From positions 31,244-95,243 of the forward strand of contig DAOSNS010000013.1 in NCBI GenBank assembly GCA_035373625.1: 64,000 nucleotides of DNA, in the 5' to 3' direction. The first letter of the stretch is position 1. Every line of letters starts with the position of its first letter. Source of the DNA: DSWT01 sp035373625 (lineage in GTDB: Bacteria; Chloroflexota; Anaerolineae; B4-G1; SLSP01). The position numbers were made by a program, and so were the translations under genes. The notes beneath the pieces were generated by a model, which was not told the DNA's origin, searched no databases, and saw only the letters and a program-made list of their open reading frames with translations. Positions 1 through 7,406 of the stretch are shown piece after piece.

Positions 1-102
1 CATCCCGCGCGCGGTACGGTAGCGCCATGCGTAAAACAGCACACCGACCGAAAGAAAAGCGGCGAGCGGGACTAAAACAAAGTAAGCGGTATACTGTACC
101 AC
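1..102 (-). CDS. N-terminus of a membrane sensor protein (histidine kinase or diguanylate cyclase type), partial
   Basis: The gene runs leftward off the window edge, so only its first 34 codons are visible. A GTG start at 102 is chosen because an in-frame stop lies three codons upstream, leaving no other start. The visible protein begins with a hydrophobic helix of about 20 residues followed by the motif FYAWRYR. This resembles the first helix of the 7TM sensor module found at the N-terminus of many Chloroflexota and archaeal histidine kinases. The start is 20 bases after the stop of the BNR-repeat gene, so it is probably in the same transcript. The output domain cannot be seen; kinase is an inference strengthened by the response regulator at the head of this gene group. 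Confidence 0.5.
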   Translation of the reverse strand, partial: MVQYTAYFVLVPLAAFLSVGVLFYAWRYRTARGM

Positions 103-122
103 AGCTATCTATCTGCTTTTGC

Positions 123-1052
123 TTAGCCCGGCGGCGATACCCGGGCAATCGCGCCGCTCTCCAGGCCGACGAGCAACGGCGCGTCAATACCTTGAGGTGC
201 GGCGACGGTCGTCAGACCCGGGATCGTGAGCGTTTTCTCATCCCAGGACTCGCCGCCATCACGCGAAAAATACAGCGTGTCGCCCGCCATCACCAAAAGA
301 GCCGCCGATGTCCCGAAATCCGGCGCCAGCACAATGGCATTCACCGGGCCGGCGAGCACATCGGCGCCCAGGCGCGTCCAACTGGCGCCGCGATCGGCAG
401 AACGCCACAATCCCTGGGATTCCGTCCCGGCAAAGAGCAAACCATCTTGCGCATAGTACGGCGAAAGTTTCAGGCTGATCACCGGGTCATAACCAAAGGG
501 CAGTTCTACCTCGCGCCAGGCGCGCCCGCCGTTGGTGCTGCGGAAAATGCCGGTATCCACACCGGCAAACAGCGTCTCGTCACCGGCAAAATTGGGTGAG
601 ATCGCCAGACAAAGGACGTTTAGATCCAACAATCCAAAATTCCAGGCGGCCCAGTGCCGCCCCCGGTCTGCCGAACGGAAGACGCCGTCTTCCATCGTCC
701 CGGCCAGAACGATGCCATCTACGACAAAGTTCGGCGAAACGACCAACGTAGAGACAACCGGCGGGGGTGAACCTAACATGACCGCTTGCCATGTTTCACC
801 GCCATCTGTCGAGTAGAGCACGCCGCCGCTAACACCGGCAATGGCCGTGCGATCCCCGGCAAAATCAGGTGAAACGACCACCGCAATGGTAGCAAGCGGC
901 TCATTGAGAGCCAAAGAGTTATAAGCCGGCTGCCAGCTATGGCCACCATCCAGGGAACGGTAAAGCCCACTGGCGCGCGCGGCAAAGCATACGGACGAAT
1001 CCGACGCGCAGGCAATCGCATAAACGAGATCGGTGGATGTGTTTTCAGACAT
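123..1052 (-). CDS. BNR/Asp-box repeat beta-propeller protein
   Basis: This 309-residue protein carries at least five Asp-box motifs of the type S-x-D-x-G-x-x-W (for example SLDGGHSW, STDGGETW, SRDGGESW), spaced about 45-55 residues apart. That is the pattern of a BNR/sortilin-like beta-propeller. No signal peptide or membrane helix is visible, so a cytoplasmic location is likely, which is less common for this family. The start is an ATG preceded by GAGGAAAC. It begins 8 bases after the stop of the chaperonin gene and is therefore probably translated from the same mRNA. Propellers of this type bind ligands or proteins or act as glycosidases; no sialidase catalytic residues can be assigned, so a binding or scaffold role is a guess. 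Confidence 0.75.
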   Translation of the reverse strand: MSENTSTDLVYAIACASDSSVCFAARASGLYRSLDGGHSWQPAYNSLALNEPLATIAVVVSPDFAGDRTAIAGVSGGVLYSTDGGETWQAVMLGSPPPVVSTLVVSPNFVVDGIVLAGTMEDGVFRSADRGRHWAAWNFGLLDLNVLCLAISPNFAGDETLFAGVDTGIFRSTNGGRAWREVELPFGYDPVISLKLSPYYAQDGLLFAGTESQGLWRSADRGASWTRLGADVLAGPVNAIVLAPDFGTSAALLVMAGDTLYFSRDGGESWDEKTLTIPGLTTVAAPQGIDAPLLVGLESGAIARVSPPG

Positions 1053-1060
1053 AGTTTCCT

Positions 1061-2713
1061 CTATTCTGTCGCCGTGGATTGTGGTGGATTGCTGCGATGG
1101 ACGATGACATCCATAGTCAACGCCATGCCAGCCGTTCTGATGGCATTGTTGACGACCGCGCGGGTCACGGAAGCAGCGTCGAGGATGCCCGCCTCGACCA
1201 TGTTGACGATGCGCCGGGTGCGCACGTCGAAGCCATAATCACGCCCGGCAGCGTAAATGTCGGCCATAACGGCGCCGGCCTCAATGCCTGCATTGTGTAG
1301 CAGTGTGCGCGTGGGCGCCTCAATCGCCCGCAGGAGGATGTGATACGCCGCACGCTCTTCCGGCTCTTGAGCCTGCGCCAGACGTTCCTTGAGCGCCGCG
1401 CGACAATTGAGCAGCGCTACGCCGCCGCCGGGGACGACGCCTTCAAGGATGGCACCGCGCAGCGCTTCAGCCGTACGGCGTGCCAGTTCTCTCTTAAATT
1501 TCTGTTCACTCTCGGTAAGGCCGCCGACCCACAACGTCGCCGCTCCGCCCATAAGGACACCGATGCGTTGTTGCAGGGTCGTGCGCTCTTTCTGGTCGGT
1601 GGCCCTGGCATAGGCATGCCGCAATGCCGCAATGTGCTGGCGCAGCGCGCGCGGGTTCCCCTTGCCGCCGATGATGCCGACATAATCTTTGTCCGCCCAA
1701 ACCCGCCGCGCCTGCCCAAGGTCCTCAGGCTGGACATGGGTGAGTTTCTCTCCTGTCGCCTTCAGGAACGGGCGGCCACCGGTCAAAACGGCCAGGTCCA
1801 TCAGGCTGTTGACCTGCTCTTCCAGCCCTATGCCGGGCGATTTCACAGCGATGATTTGGGCTTTGATCTTCTGTTGTTGTTGATTTAGATGGATCAATCC
1901 GAGCACAGCCTCGGAGAGCTTGCGAGCCACGATAACCAGATTATCAACATCCATGCGCAGGAGCAGCGCCAGGACCGGCACCAGATCATGAGGGTCTTCA
2001 ATCTCATGATCGGTGAGCAACAAGACCGGGTTTTCCATTTCAACACGCATACCCGGCGCATTGAGAAGCATATTGCGCGAAAGGACGCCGCCATCCCAAT
2101 ACATGCCTTCGACATATTCCCGTTCGGTCTCGATGCTCTGACTATTGCGGAGTTCCAGCCGTCCATAAGCGCCGATGATGTCAAAGATTTCACCCAAAAA
2201 CCGCGCCATCTGCGCGTCATAACAAATGGTTTCTGCCAGGCGGGTCAAAGCCTCCTTGCCCTCGATGGGCGTGGTCATCGTAGCCAGCTCATCCAGAATC
2301 ACCCGCAGTCCTTGTTCCAGATAAACACGCAAGCGCATGGGATTGCCGCCAGCGGTGATGTACCGCACACCCTCATCGTAAAGTGACCGGAACAGCACCG
2401 CCGTCGTAGCGGTGCCGTCGCCGACATCTTCATGCTGGCGCCACAACATGTGACGTGTCAGCATTGCGCCGACATCCGCATCGCGGTCGGAGAGGCCGAT
2501 GACGCGCCGGGCGATGACACCACCATCATCCAGAATCTCCGGTGGTTTTCCGGTTAAACCTAATGTTGTATCATACAAGACAACACGCGGGTAAGGGCCA
2601 AGTGTCGGCCCAACAGCATTGACAATTTGGCTGATGCCGGCCTGTATCCCCGTGTACACCTGGGGTTGGAAAACCACCTTGGGGATTTGCCACATTTGTT
2701 TGCGTTGACTCAT
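1061..2713 (-). CDS. Divergent GroEL/Cpn60-family chaperonin
   Basis: The 550-residue length and the landmarks VGPTLGP (residues 34-40), GDGTATT (98-104) and EGVVPGGGVALL (about 424-435) place it in the group I chaperonin family. It is clearly not the housekeeping GroEL. The KGRNV segment after VGPTLGP is replaced by YPRVV, there is no Gly-Gly-Met tail, and no groES is adjacent. Asp99 matches GroEL Asp87 and Asp48 may match Asp52. The position of GroEL Asp398, needed for ATP hydrolysis, is Arg413 in an ungapped alignment between the VGxxTE and EGVV motifs; the nearest acidic residue is Glu416. No CIRCE-type inverted repeat was found upstream. It sits between a response regulator gene and a BNR-repeat gene, which suggests a specialised rather than general folding role. 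Confidence 0.85.
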   Translation of the reverse strand: MSQRKQMWQIPKVVFQPQVYTGIQAGISQIVNAVGPTLGPYPRVVLYDTTLGLTGKPPEILDDGGVIARRVIGLSDRDADVGAMLTRHMLWRQHEDVGDGTATTAVLFRSLYDEGVRYITAGGNPMRLRVYLEQGLRVILDELATMTTPIEGKEALTRLAETICYDAQMARFLGEIFDIIGAYGRLELRNSQSIETEREYVEGMYWDGGVLSRNMLLNAPGMRVEMENPVLLLTDHEIEDPHDLVPVLALLLRMDVDNLVIVARKLSEAVLGLIHLNQQQQKIKAQIIAVKSPGIGLEEQVNSLMDLAVLTGGRPFLKATGEKLTHVQPEDLGQARRVWADKDYVGIIGGKGNPRALRQHIAALRHAYARATDQKERTTLQQRIGVLMGGAATLWVGGLTESEQKFKRELARRTAEALRGAILEGVVPGGGVALLNCRAALKERLAQAQEPEERAAYHILLRAIEAPTRTLLHNAGIEAGAVMADIYAAGRDYGFDVRTRRIVNMVEAGILDAASVTRAVVNNAIRTAGMALTMDVIVHRSNPPQSTATE

Positions 2714-2913
2714 AAGACTCGATTCTCCTCGGGTTTTCTATGTAGCTTCGATGTTGTAGCTCCGAGACTACAGCTTCATGAGAAGCAATAACCGGCAGCG
2801 AAGGTCAAAGCTGCCGCCAGTGATGAAGGTGAGCGCGCCTGCCGGGATAGCTGGCCGGGCTTCTCCAAACTTCTCCCAGCAACTTTTGATGATTCGTCCC
2901 TGCGATATAACTT

Positions 2914-3285
2914 TCAACTTCTGGACGCATACGCATCCATAACGGTATTGACCAGATCATCCAGATTGAACGGTTTGGTGATATACCACTTGACGCCCAG
3001 GGCTTTAGCCCGCGCCGTATGCTGGGCTGTAGCCCAGGCGGAGAGGACCACCACAGGGGTATTGGCAATCTCGGGAATCTTTTGGATTTGTTCGATGGTC
3101 TCAAAGCCATTTAACCCCGGCATACGAATATCCATCAGGATAACATCTGGTCTCCACTCCCGCGCCTTTTCGACACCTTCTGTGCCATTTTCGGCTAATT
3201 GGATTTCGATACCCGCCAACTGCAGCAGTTGATTGACCAGCTCCCGCTGTAATGGCTCGTCTTCAACATAGAGCACTTTGACCAT
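2914..3285 (-). CDS. Single-domain response regulator (CheY-like receiver)
   Basis: This 123-residue protein consists only of a receiver domain. The acidic pair Glu8/Asp9, phospho-acceptor Asp52 (in MDIRMPG), Ser82 and Lys104 (in TKPF) are all present, so it should be phosphorylatable. There is no DNA-binding or enzymatic output domain. The start is the ATG at 3285, preceded by a strong GGGAGGGG ribosome-binding site; a longer upstream reading frame has no such signal. The gene heads a leftward group with the chaperonin, BNR-repeat and membrane sensor genes. A plausible model is phosphotransfer from the sensor at the group's end, but that partner is truncated here. Confidence 0.9.
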   Translation of the reverse strand: MVKVLYVEDEPLQRELVNQLLQLAGIEIQLAENGTEGVEKAREWRPDVILMDIRMPGLNGFETIEQIQKIPEIANTPVVVLSAWATAQHTARAKALGVKWYITKPFNLDDLVNTVMDAYASRS

Positions 3286-3378
3286 ACTTCCCCTCCCTGT
3301 AGTCCCGTAGTTTTCAGTCTCGTGCACCTTCGGTCTTCGCCGCGATGACGAGCAGTCTTTGAACAGCCCGCTCTCTTT

Positions 3379-3408
3379 AGTATACCAGGAATTGGGATTT
3401 TTTGCTAA
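3379..3408 (-). promoter_or_regulatory. Candidate sigma-70-type promoter of the response regulator
   Basis: Read leftward there is an extended -10 element TGGTATACT, with its TATACT at 3384-3379. A weak TTAGCA hexamer lies 18 bases upstream. Transcription would begin near 3372, giving a leader of about 85 bases. Confidence 0.5.
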
Positions 3409-3507
3409 TTTCCGAACCGTCTCAAACGTATGTAACTCGAGCAACGGGCTTCGCCGGGCGTCAACACGCGATAGGCTTTCTCAAGGATCAAGCGAGTGTT
3501 TGCCGGC

Positions 3508-4125
3508 TCAACGCTTCAACAGTGCGTTGAAGCGCGCCCCATCATCGGCACTGCCGATCCCTGAGCCATAGTGCATCGGTATGGTGATCTCTGCCTTGAT
3601 GTCACGCGCGGCAGCAACGGCCTCTTCCACCGTCATCACATACGTGCCGCTCACCGGCAGCAACGCGATGTCGCAACGGAAATCCGCCATCTCCGGGATG
3701 TGATCGGTATCGCCGGCAAAGTAAACGCGCACCCCTTCCACGGTCACGATGTAGCCAACATGCTGCTCATTCTTGGGATGAAAGGGCACGCCGGGGGCGC
3801 GGAATTTGTTGACGTTGTACGCGGGCACGGCCTCAACCTCAACGCCCGCGACAGACAGTTTATCGCCGGGGCGCATCGCCTGCGCACCGGGCAACTCTTT
3901 TGCTGCCATGTGGCTGGCAATAACTACCGTGTTCGGGCCGCTGATCTTCTTAATGTCTGCCGATGAGCAATGATCGGGGTGATGGTGACTCACCAGTACC
4001 AGATCGGCGGTGGGCAAATTCCCCTTCAGCTTCCACGGATCAAAGTAGATAACCGGCGGGCCGTCCAGCCGAAAGCTGTCATGGCCCAACCAATGCAGGC
4101 GTTTGACCAGTTCTTGTGCGTTCAT
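3508..4125 (-). CDS. Metallo-beta-lactamase-fold metal-dependent hydrolase (UlaG/UPF0173-like)
   Basis: The 205-residue protein has the HxHxDH zinc-binding motif as His47, His49, Asp51 and His52 (within SHHHPDH). Further metal ligands are expected at AGDTDH and at the C-terminal PMHYGS histidine. The short length and the N-terminal WLGHDSFRLDG strand are typical of the UPF0173/L-ascorbate-6-phosphate lactonase-like branch rather than of true beta-lactamases. No signal peptide is present, so it should be cytoplasmic. The ATG is preceded by AGGAGGG at good spacing. The substrate cannot be predicted, as nearby genes do not define a pathway. Confidence 0.85.
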   Translation of the reverse strand: MNAQELVKRLHWLGHDSFRLDGPPVIYFDPWKLKGNLPTADLVLVSHHHPDHCSSADIKKISGPNTVVIASHMAAKELPGAQAMRPGDKLSVAGVEVEAVPAYNVNKFRAPGVPFHPKNEQHVGYIVTVEGVRVYFAGDTDHIPEMADFRCDIALLPVSGTYVMTVEEAVAAARDIKAEITIPMHYGSGIGSADDGARFNALLKR

Positions 4126-4233
4126 GTTTTTTTCCCTCCTGACTCAAAAATAAATCGCTAATCTTGCCAATCTACGCGAATCTCCTGAAAAATCTACGAG
4201 AACTCGCGCAATTCGCAGTCTGATTCTGTAGCT

Positions 4234-4476
4234 CTAGCGACGATTGAGCAAATGCGAAACGACATTCAGGATAATGGTCAACAAAATGCTGAGCACGATA
4301 GAGCTGACAATGGGCACAAAGCACGACAAGCTGCCGTCTGGGCTGCGATAGCGGATATCGCCGGGCAATTTGCCGAACCATTGCAGAAATGGCAGCTTCC
4401 CCAAGAGAAACACCAGCGCGCCCAGGGCCGCAATCCCCAGGCCGATCACCATCAACCAGCGTCCTAAGGCTTCCAT
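4234..4476 (-). CDS. DUF2905-family small membrane protein
   Basis: The 80-residue protein has two hydrophobic helices, at about residues 8-26 and 53-74. They are separated by the loop KLPFLQWFGKLPGDIRY, whose FGxLPGDI core is diagnostic of DUF2905. The family has no assigned biochemical function. The gene is transcribed away from the cupin gene, and a TGGTATCAT extended -10-like element lies about 50 bases upstream on its strand. Confidence 0.8.
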   Translation of the reverse strand: MEALGRWLMVIGLGIAALGALVFLLGKLPFLQWFGKLPGDIRYRSPDGSLSCFVPIVSSIVLSILLTIILNVVSHLLNRR

Positions 4477-4695
4477 ATCTCCCTACCCTGCAAAAGCAAA
4501 TTCACCACGTTTCAACATCCTCACCCATGATACCACCTTTTTGATGATTCGTGGCTACACTATCAGAATTGTGCCTCAAACCACACCGGGGTCAAGTCCC
4601 CCTGGGTTTTATCATTCTCGTGACACACTTGGAAGCATGGAGATTTATGTTAGCATGGGGGCGTGAATCAGACAACACCGAACAGCGGAGGCTCT

Positions 4696-4989
4696 ATGAT
4701 CCTCAAAGCCAGTGCTACACCCATCGTCAATGGGCGTCGCCCCTATGAACTCGGCGAGCGCGAAATCGTCGTGCATCACTTTGTCACCCGTATCACCACG
4801 CCGGAGAATCCCTTTACGCCGCATAAGCATGCGATCCCCGAACTGTGGTATATCATCGAAGGCGAAGCGTTGGTCACACTGGATGGCATCGAACAGCGGG
4901 TTGAAGCCGGCGACCTGATCGTCATTGATCCGTGGGTTGAGCATGGCCTGCACACAGAGAAACGGGCGACGTGGATTTGTTTGGGGTAG
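4696..4989 (+). CDS. Small single-domain cupin protein
   Basis: The protein of 97 residues is essentially one cupin barrel. Motif 1 is seen around HKHAIPELWYIIEGEALV and motif 2 around GDLIVIDPWVEH, giving the His, His, Glu and His metal-ligand set expected for a cupin_2 fold. The start is the ATG at 4696, preceded by GGAGG; an in-frame ATG at 4663 lacks a good ribosome-binding site. The SAM hydrolase gene follows 85 bases downstream on the same strand, after a short tandem repeat. The substrate is unknown. Confidence 0.85.
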   Translation: MILKASATPIVNGRRPYELGEREIVVHHFVTRITTPENPFTPHKHAIPELWYIIEGEALVTLDGIEQRVEAGDLIVIDPWVEHGLHTEKRATWICLG

Positions 4990-5010
4990 GGAGTACGGAA
5001 TACGGGAAAA

Positions 5011-5061
5011 CCATACCTCCATATTCCATCCATACTCCATACTCCATACTCCATACTTCAT
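5011..5061 (+). repeat. Short ACTCCAT-type tandem repeat
   Basis: Several imperfect copies of the heptamer ACTCCAT lie in the gap between the cupin and SAM hydrolase genes. They end just before the ribosome-binding site of the latter. This is simple-sequence repeat DNA of the kind found in several intergenic gaps of this window. Confidence 0.7.
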
Positions 5062-5074
5062 GAGAGGAACAACT

Positions 5075-5920
5075 ATGTTGATCACAATAACCACCGATTT
5101 TGGCACACGCGACGGTTACGTCGGCACGATGAAAGGCGTGATCGCCGGCATTGCGCCGGGCGTGCCCTGCATTGACATCACCCACGAGATTCCGCCGCAG
5201 GATGTGCGCAGTGCAGCTTATATCCTCTGGACGGCCTTGCCGTACTTTCCGCCGGAGAGTATCCACGTCGTTGTGGTTGACCCCGGCGTGGGGACGGCGC
5301 GGCGGCCTATCGCGGCGCGGACACCGTGGGGAATCCTTGTCGGCCCGGATAACGGCATCTTCTCCTACGTCTGGGAGGCTGCGCCGCCTGAGTGCATCGT
5401 CGAACTGATCAACCCGGCTTACCGCAACGTGGCGGTCAGCAACACCTTTCACGGGCGTGATATTTTCTCACCGGCGGCGGCTCACCTGGCACGCGGCGTC
5501 CCATTGACTGACTTCGGCCCGGAAGTACGCGATCCGGTGCGTCTGCCCGCTCCCGTCCTCACCGTAGGCGATACAATCATTAAGGGCGAGGTCATCTACA
5601 TTGACCATTTCGGCAACGTTATCACCAGCATCGGGCGGCTGGTTTGGGATGGCGCGCTGCTGACGCTCGATCCGGCATTCGGCGACGCGCCCGCAGGACT
5701 CATCAACGCGGGGCGGGTGCATGTATTTGCTGCCGGGCGAGATCTTGGCCCCATCCGCCACACCTATGGTGAAGTGAGTGCAGGAGAGCCATTGGCGCTT
5801 GTCGGCAGCGAAGGGCTGCTTGAACTGGCGGTCAACCGTGGACACGGCGCGCAAATGTTGGGACTCACCCCTGGCGCATCCGTCGAAATCTCGCTAGACG
5901 TCTTCTCAAGCAGAATATAA
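5075..5920 (+). CDS. S-adenosyl-L-methionine hydrolase (adenosine-forming), DUF62 family
   Basis: The 281-residue enzyme is expected to cleave SAM to adenosine and methionine with an activated water. All family landmarks are seen: TTDFGTRDGYVGTMKGVI near the N-terminus, VVDPGVGTARR, GPDNG, FHGRDIFSPAAA and the C-terminal DHFGNVIT. The start is the ATG at 5075, behind GAGAGGA. Reading from further upstream would translate the short tandem repeat, so the shorter form is preferred. The murA gene follows after a short gap containing a 19-codon reading frame. No halogenase or fluorinase context is present, so the hydrolase function is favoured over halogenation. Confidence 0.9.
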   Translation: MLITITTDFGTRDGYVGTMKGVIAGIAPGVPCIDITHEIPPQDVRSAAYILWTALPYFPPESIHVVVVDPGVGTARRPIAARTPWGILVGPDNGIFSYVWEAAPPECIVELINPAYRNVAVSNTFHGRDIFSPAAAHLARGVPLTDFGPEVRDPVRLPAPVLTVGDTIIKGEVIYIDHFGNVITSIGRLVWDGALLTLDPAFGDAPAGLINAGRVHVFAAGRDLGPIRHTYGEVSAGEPLALVGSEGLLELAVNRGHGAQMLGLTPGASVEISLDVFSSRI

Positions 5921-5945
5921 TCAACTCTGGAAAGGAACCAAAACC

Positions 5946-6005
5946 ATGCGCCGTTTCGAGGAATTTCTGAGCGTCAGCGCTGAAGACATCCAAAGGAGCT
6001 ACTGA
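5946..6005 (+). CDS. Possible 19-codon leader peptide coupled to murA
   Basis: A short frame starts with ATG at 5946, about 10 bases after GGAAAGGAA, and ends in a TGA that overlaps the murA ATG (TGATG). The predicted peptide ends in SAEDIQRSY, which resembles the C-terminus of M16-type peptidases. It could therefore be a gene remnant or a translated leader that couples murA translation. The arrangement is visible; expression is not shown. Confidence 0.35.
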   Translation: MRRFEEFLSVSAEDIQRSY

Positions 6006-7303
6006 TGAACCACTGTTTTGTGATCGAAGGTGGTGTGCCGCTTAAAGGCGAAATCTGGCCGAGCGGCAACAAAAATGCGGCGCTGCCCACACTGGCAGCG
6101 ACGTTGTTGACCGATGAGCCGGTCATCTTGCGCAATCTCCCGGCAATCCGCGACGTGGAAGTGATGGCCGAACTGCTGCAAGTCCTCGGCGCACACGTCG
6201 AGCGGCTGGATCCCAAAACCTGGAAAATTCATGCCCGGCAAGTCTGCACGCCCAGAACCGATATGGACCGCGAGCTTTTCCGCGCCATTCGGGGGTCCAT
6301 TATGATTGCCGGCCCGCTTCTGGCGCGTCTGTGTGACTTCTCCATCCCCGCGCCGGGCGGTGATGTGATCGGGCGTCGCCGCGTGGACACGCACTTTTTG
6401 GCCTTCAGAGAACTCGGCGCGGATGTGGATGTGCAAAACGGGAACTATGTTTTGAAAGCCGACCGCCTCGCCGGCGCCGACATTCTACTCGATGAGGCCA
6501 GCGTGACCGGCACGGAGAACGCAGTGATGGCCGCCGTCTTCGCTAAAGGGACGACGATCCTCCGCAATGCTGCCTCCGAGCCACACGTGCAAGACCTGTG
6601 TACGATGCTCAACGCCATGGGAGCGCACATCAGCGGCATCGGCACGAATACGCTGGTAATCGAGGGCGTGGAACGTCTGCATGGCGTGGACTTCACCATC
6701 GCCTCAGATCACATCGAGGTCGGCAGCTACATCGCGCTGGCGGCAGCGACGCGCGGCGAACTGCTCATCCACGATGCCGTGCCGCATCATCTACGGATGA
6801 CATTGATGCAACTGGAACGCCTGGGGGTCAGCGTAGAAGTGCGCGGCGACGCTCTCTTTGTGCCCGCCGCGCAATCCTTAAAAATCGTCCCCGACATGGG
6901 CGGCGCGATTCCTTCCATTGCGGACGCGCCGTGGCCGGCGTTCCCGGCGGACTTGATGAGCATCGCCCTGGTTCTGGCAACACAATCCGACGGCGTAATC
7001 ATTTTCCACGAAAAGATGTTCGAGAGCCGCTTGTTTTTCGTGGATAAATTGATCCCGATGGGCGCGCGCATTGTCCTCTGCGATCCACACCGCGCGTTGG
7101 TTTACGGTCCCTCACGCCTGCACGGGGATGAAATGGAAAGCCCCGACATCCGAGCAGGCATGGCGATGTTGATCGCGGCGCTGGCCGCCGAAGGTACCAG
7201 CACGATCTTCAACATCCGCCAGATTGACCGGGGTTACGAACGCATCGAGGAAAAGCTGCGCCCGCTTGGCGCCCGCATCGAACGCCGGCAAGTCGGGACA
7301 TAG
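6005..7303 (+). CDS. murA: UDP-N-acetylglucosamine 1-carboxyvinyltransferase MurA with Asp in place of the active-site Cys
   Basis: MurA transfers enolpyruvate from PEP to UDP-GlcNAc, the first committed step of peptidoglycan synthesis. The 432-residue length is normal, and the N-terminal GNKNAALP motif with the catalytic Lys/Asn pair is present. The flexible loop that normally reads PGGCAIG reads PGGDVIG, so the fosfomycin-reactive Cys (Cys115 in E. coli) is Asp120 (codon 6362-6364). Natural Asp-type MurA enzymes, for example in mycobacteria and Chlamydia, are active and intrinsically fosfomycin resistant, so the same is inferred. The start overlaps the stop of the short frame upstream and AAAGGAG lies just before it. 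Confidence 0.95.
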   Translation: MNHCFVIEGGVPLKGEIWPSGNKNAALPTLAATLLTDEPVILRNLPAIRDVEVMAELLQVLGAHVERLDPKTWKIHARQVCTPRTDMDRELFRAIRGSIMIAGPLLARLCDFSIPAPGGDVIGRRRVDTHFLAFRELGADVDVQNGNYVLKADRLAGADILLDEASVTGTENAVMAAVFAKGTTILRNAASEPHVQDLCTMLNAMGAHISGIGTNTLVIEGVERLHGVDFTIASDHIEVGSYIALAAATRGELLIHDAVPHHLRMTLMQLERLGVSVEVRGDALFVPAAQSLKIVPDMGGAIPSIADAPWPAFPADLMSIALVLATQSDGVIIFHEKMFESRLFFVDKLIPMGARIVLCDPHRALVYGPSRLHGDEMESPDIRAGMAMLIAALAAEGTSTIFNIRQIDRGYERIEEKLRPLGARIERRQVGT

Positions 7304-7313
7304 CGTTTTTGGG

Positions 7314-7381
7314 GTCAGCAGATTAAGCGGATTTAGCAGATTAAGCGAATAAAATCTGCTTAATCTGCTAAATCTGCTGAC
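7314..7381. repeat. Inverted repeat downstream of murA
   Basis: The arms GTCAGCAGATT...TTAGCAGATTAAGC and GCTTAATCTGCTAAATCTGC can pair almost completely, with an extra 8-9 bases in the left arm. A related TCTGCTAAATCTGCTGA word occurs near 38,683-38,699. It may act as a terminator or be a dispersed palindromic element; there is no T tract. Confidence 0.6.
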
Positions 7382-7406
7382 AAATATCTGACACAATCAT
7401 TACACC

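Noticed and set aside
1061..2713. Housekeeping groEL
   Set aside because: Too many family positions differ, there is no Gly-Gly-Met tail and no groES next to it.
2714..2913. CIRCE heat-shock operator upstream of the chaperonin
   Set aside because: No TTAGCACTC-N9-GAGTGCTAA-type inverted repeat is visible in the gap.
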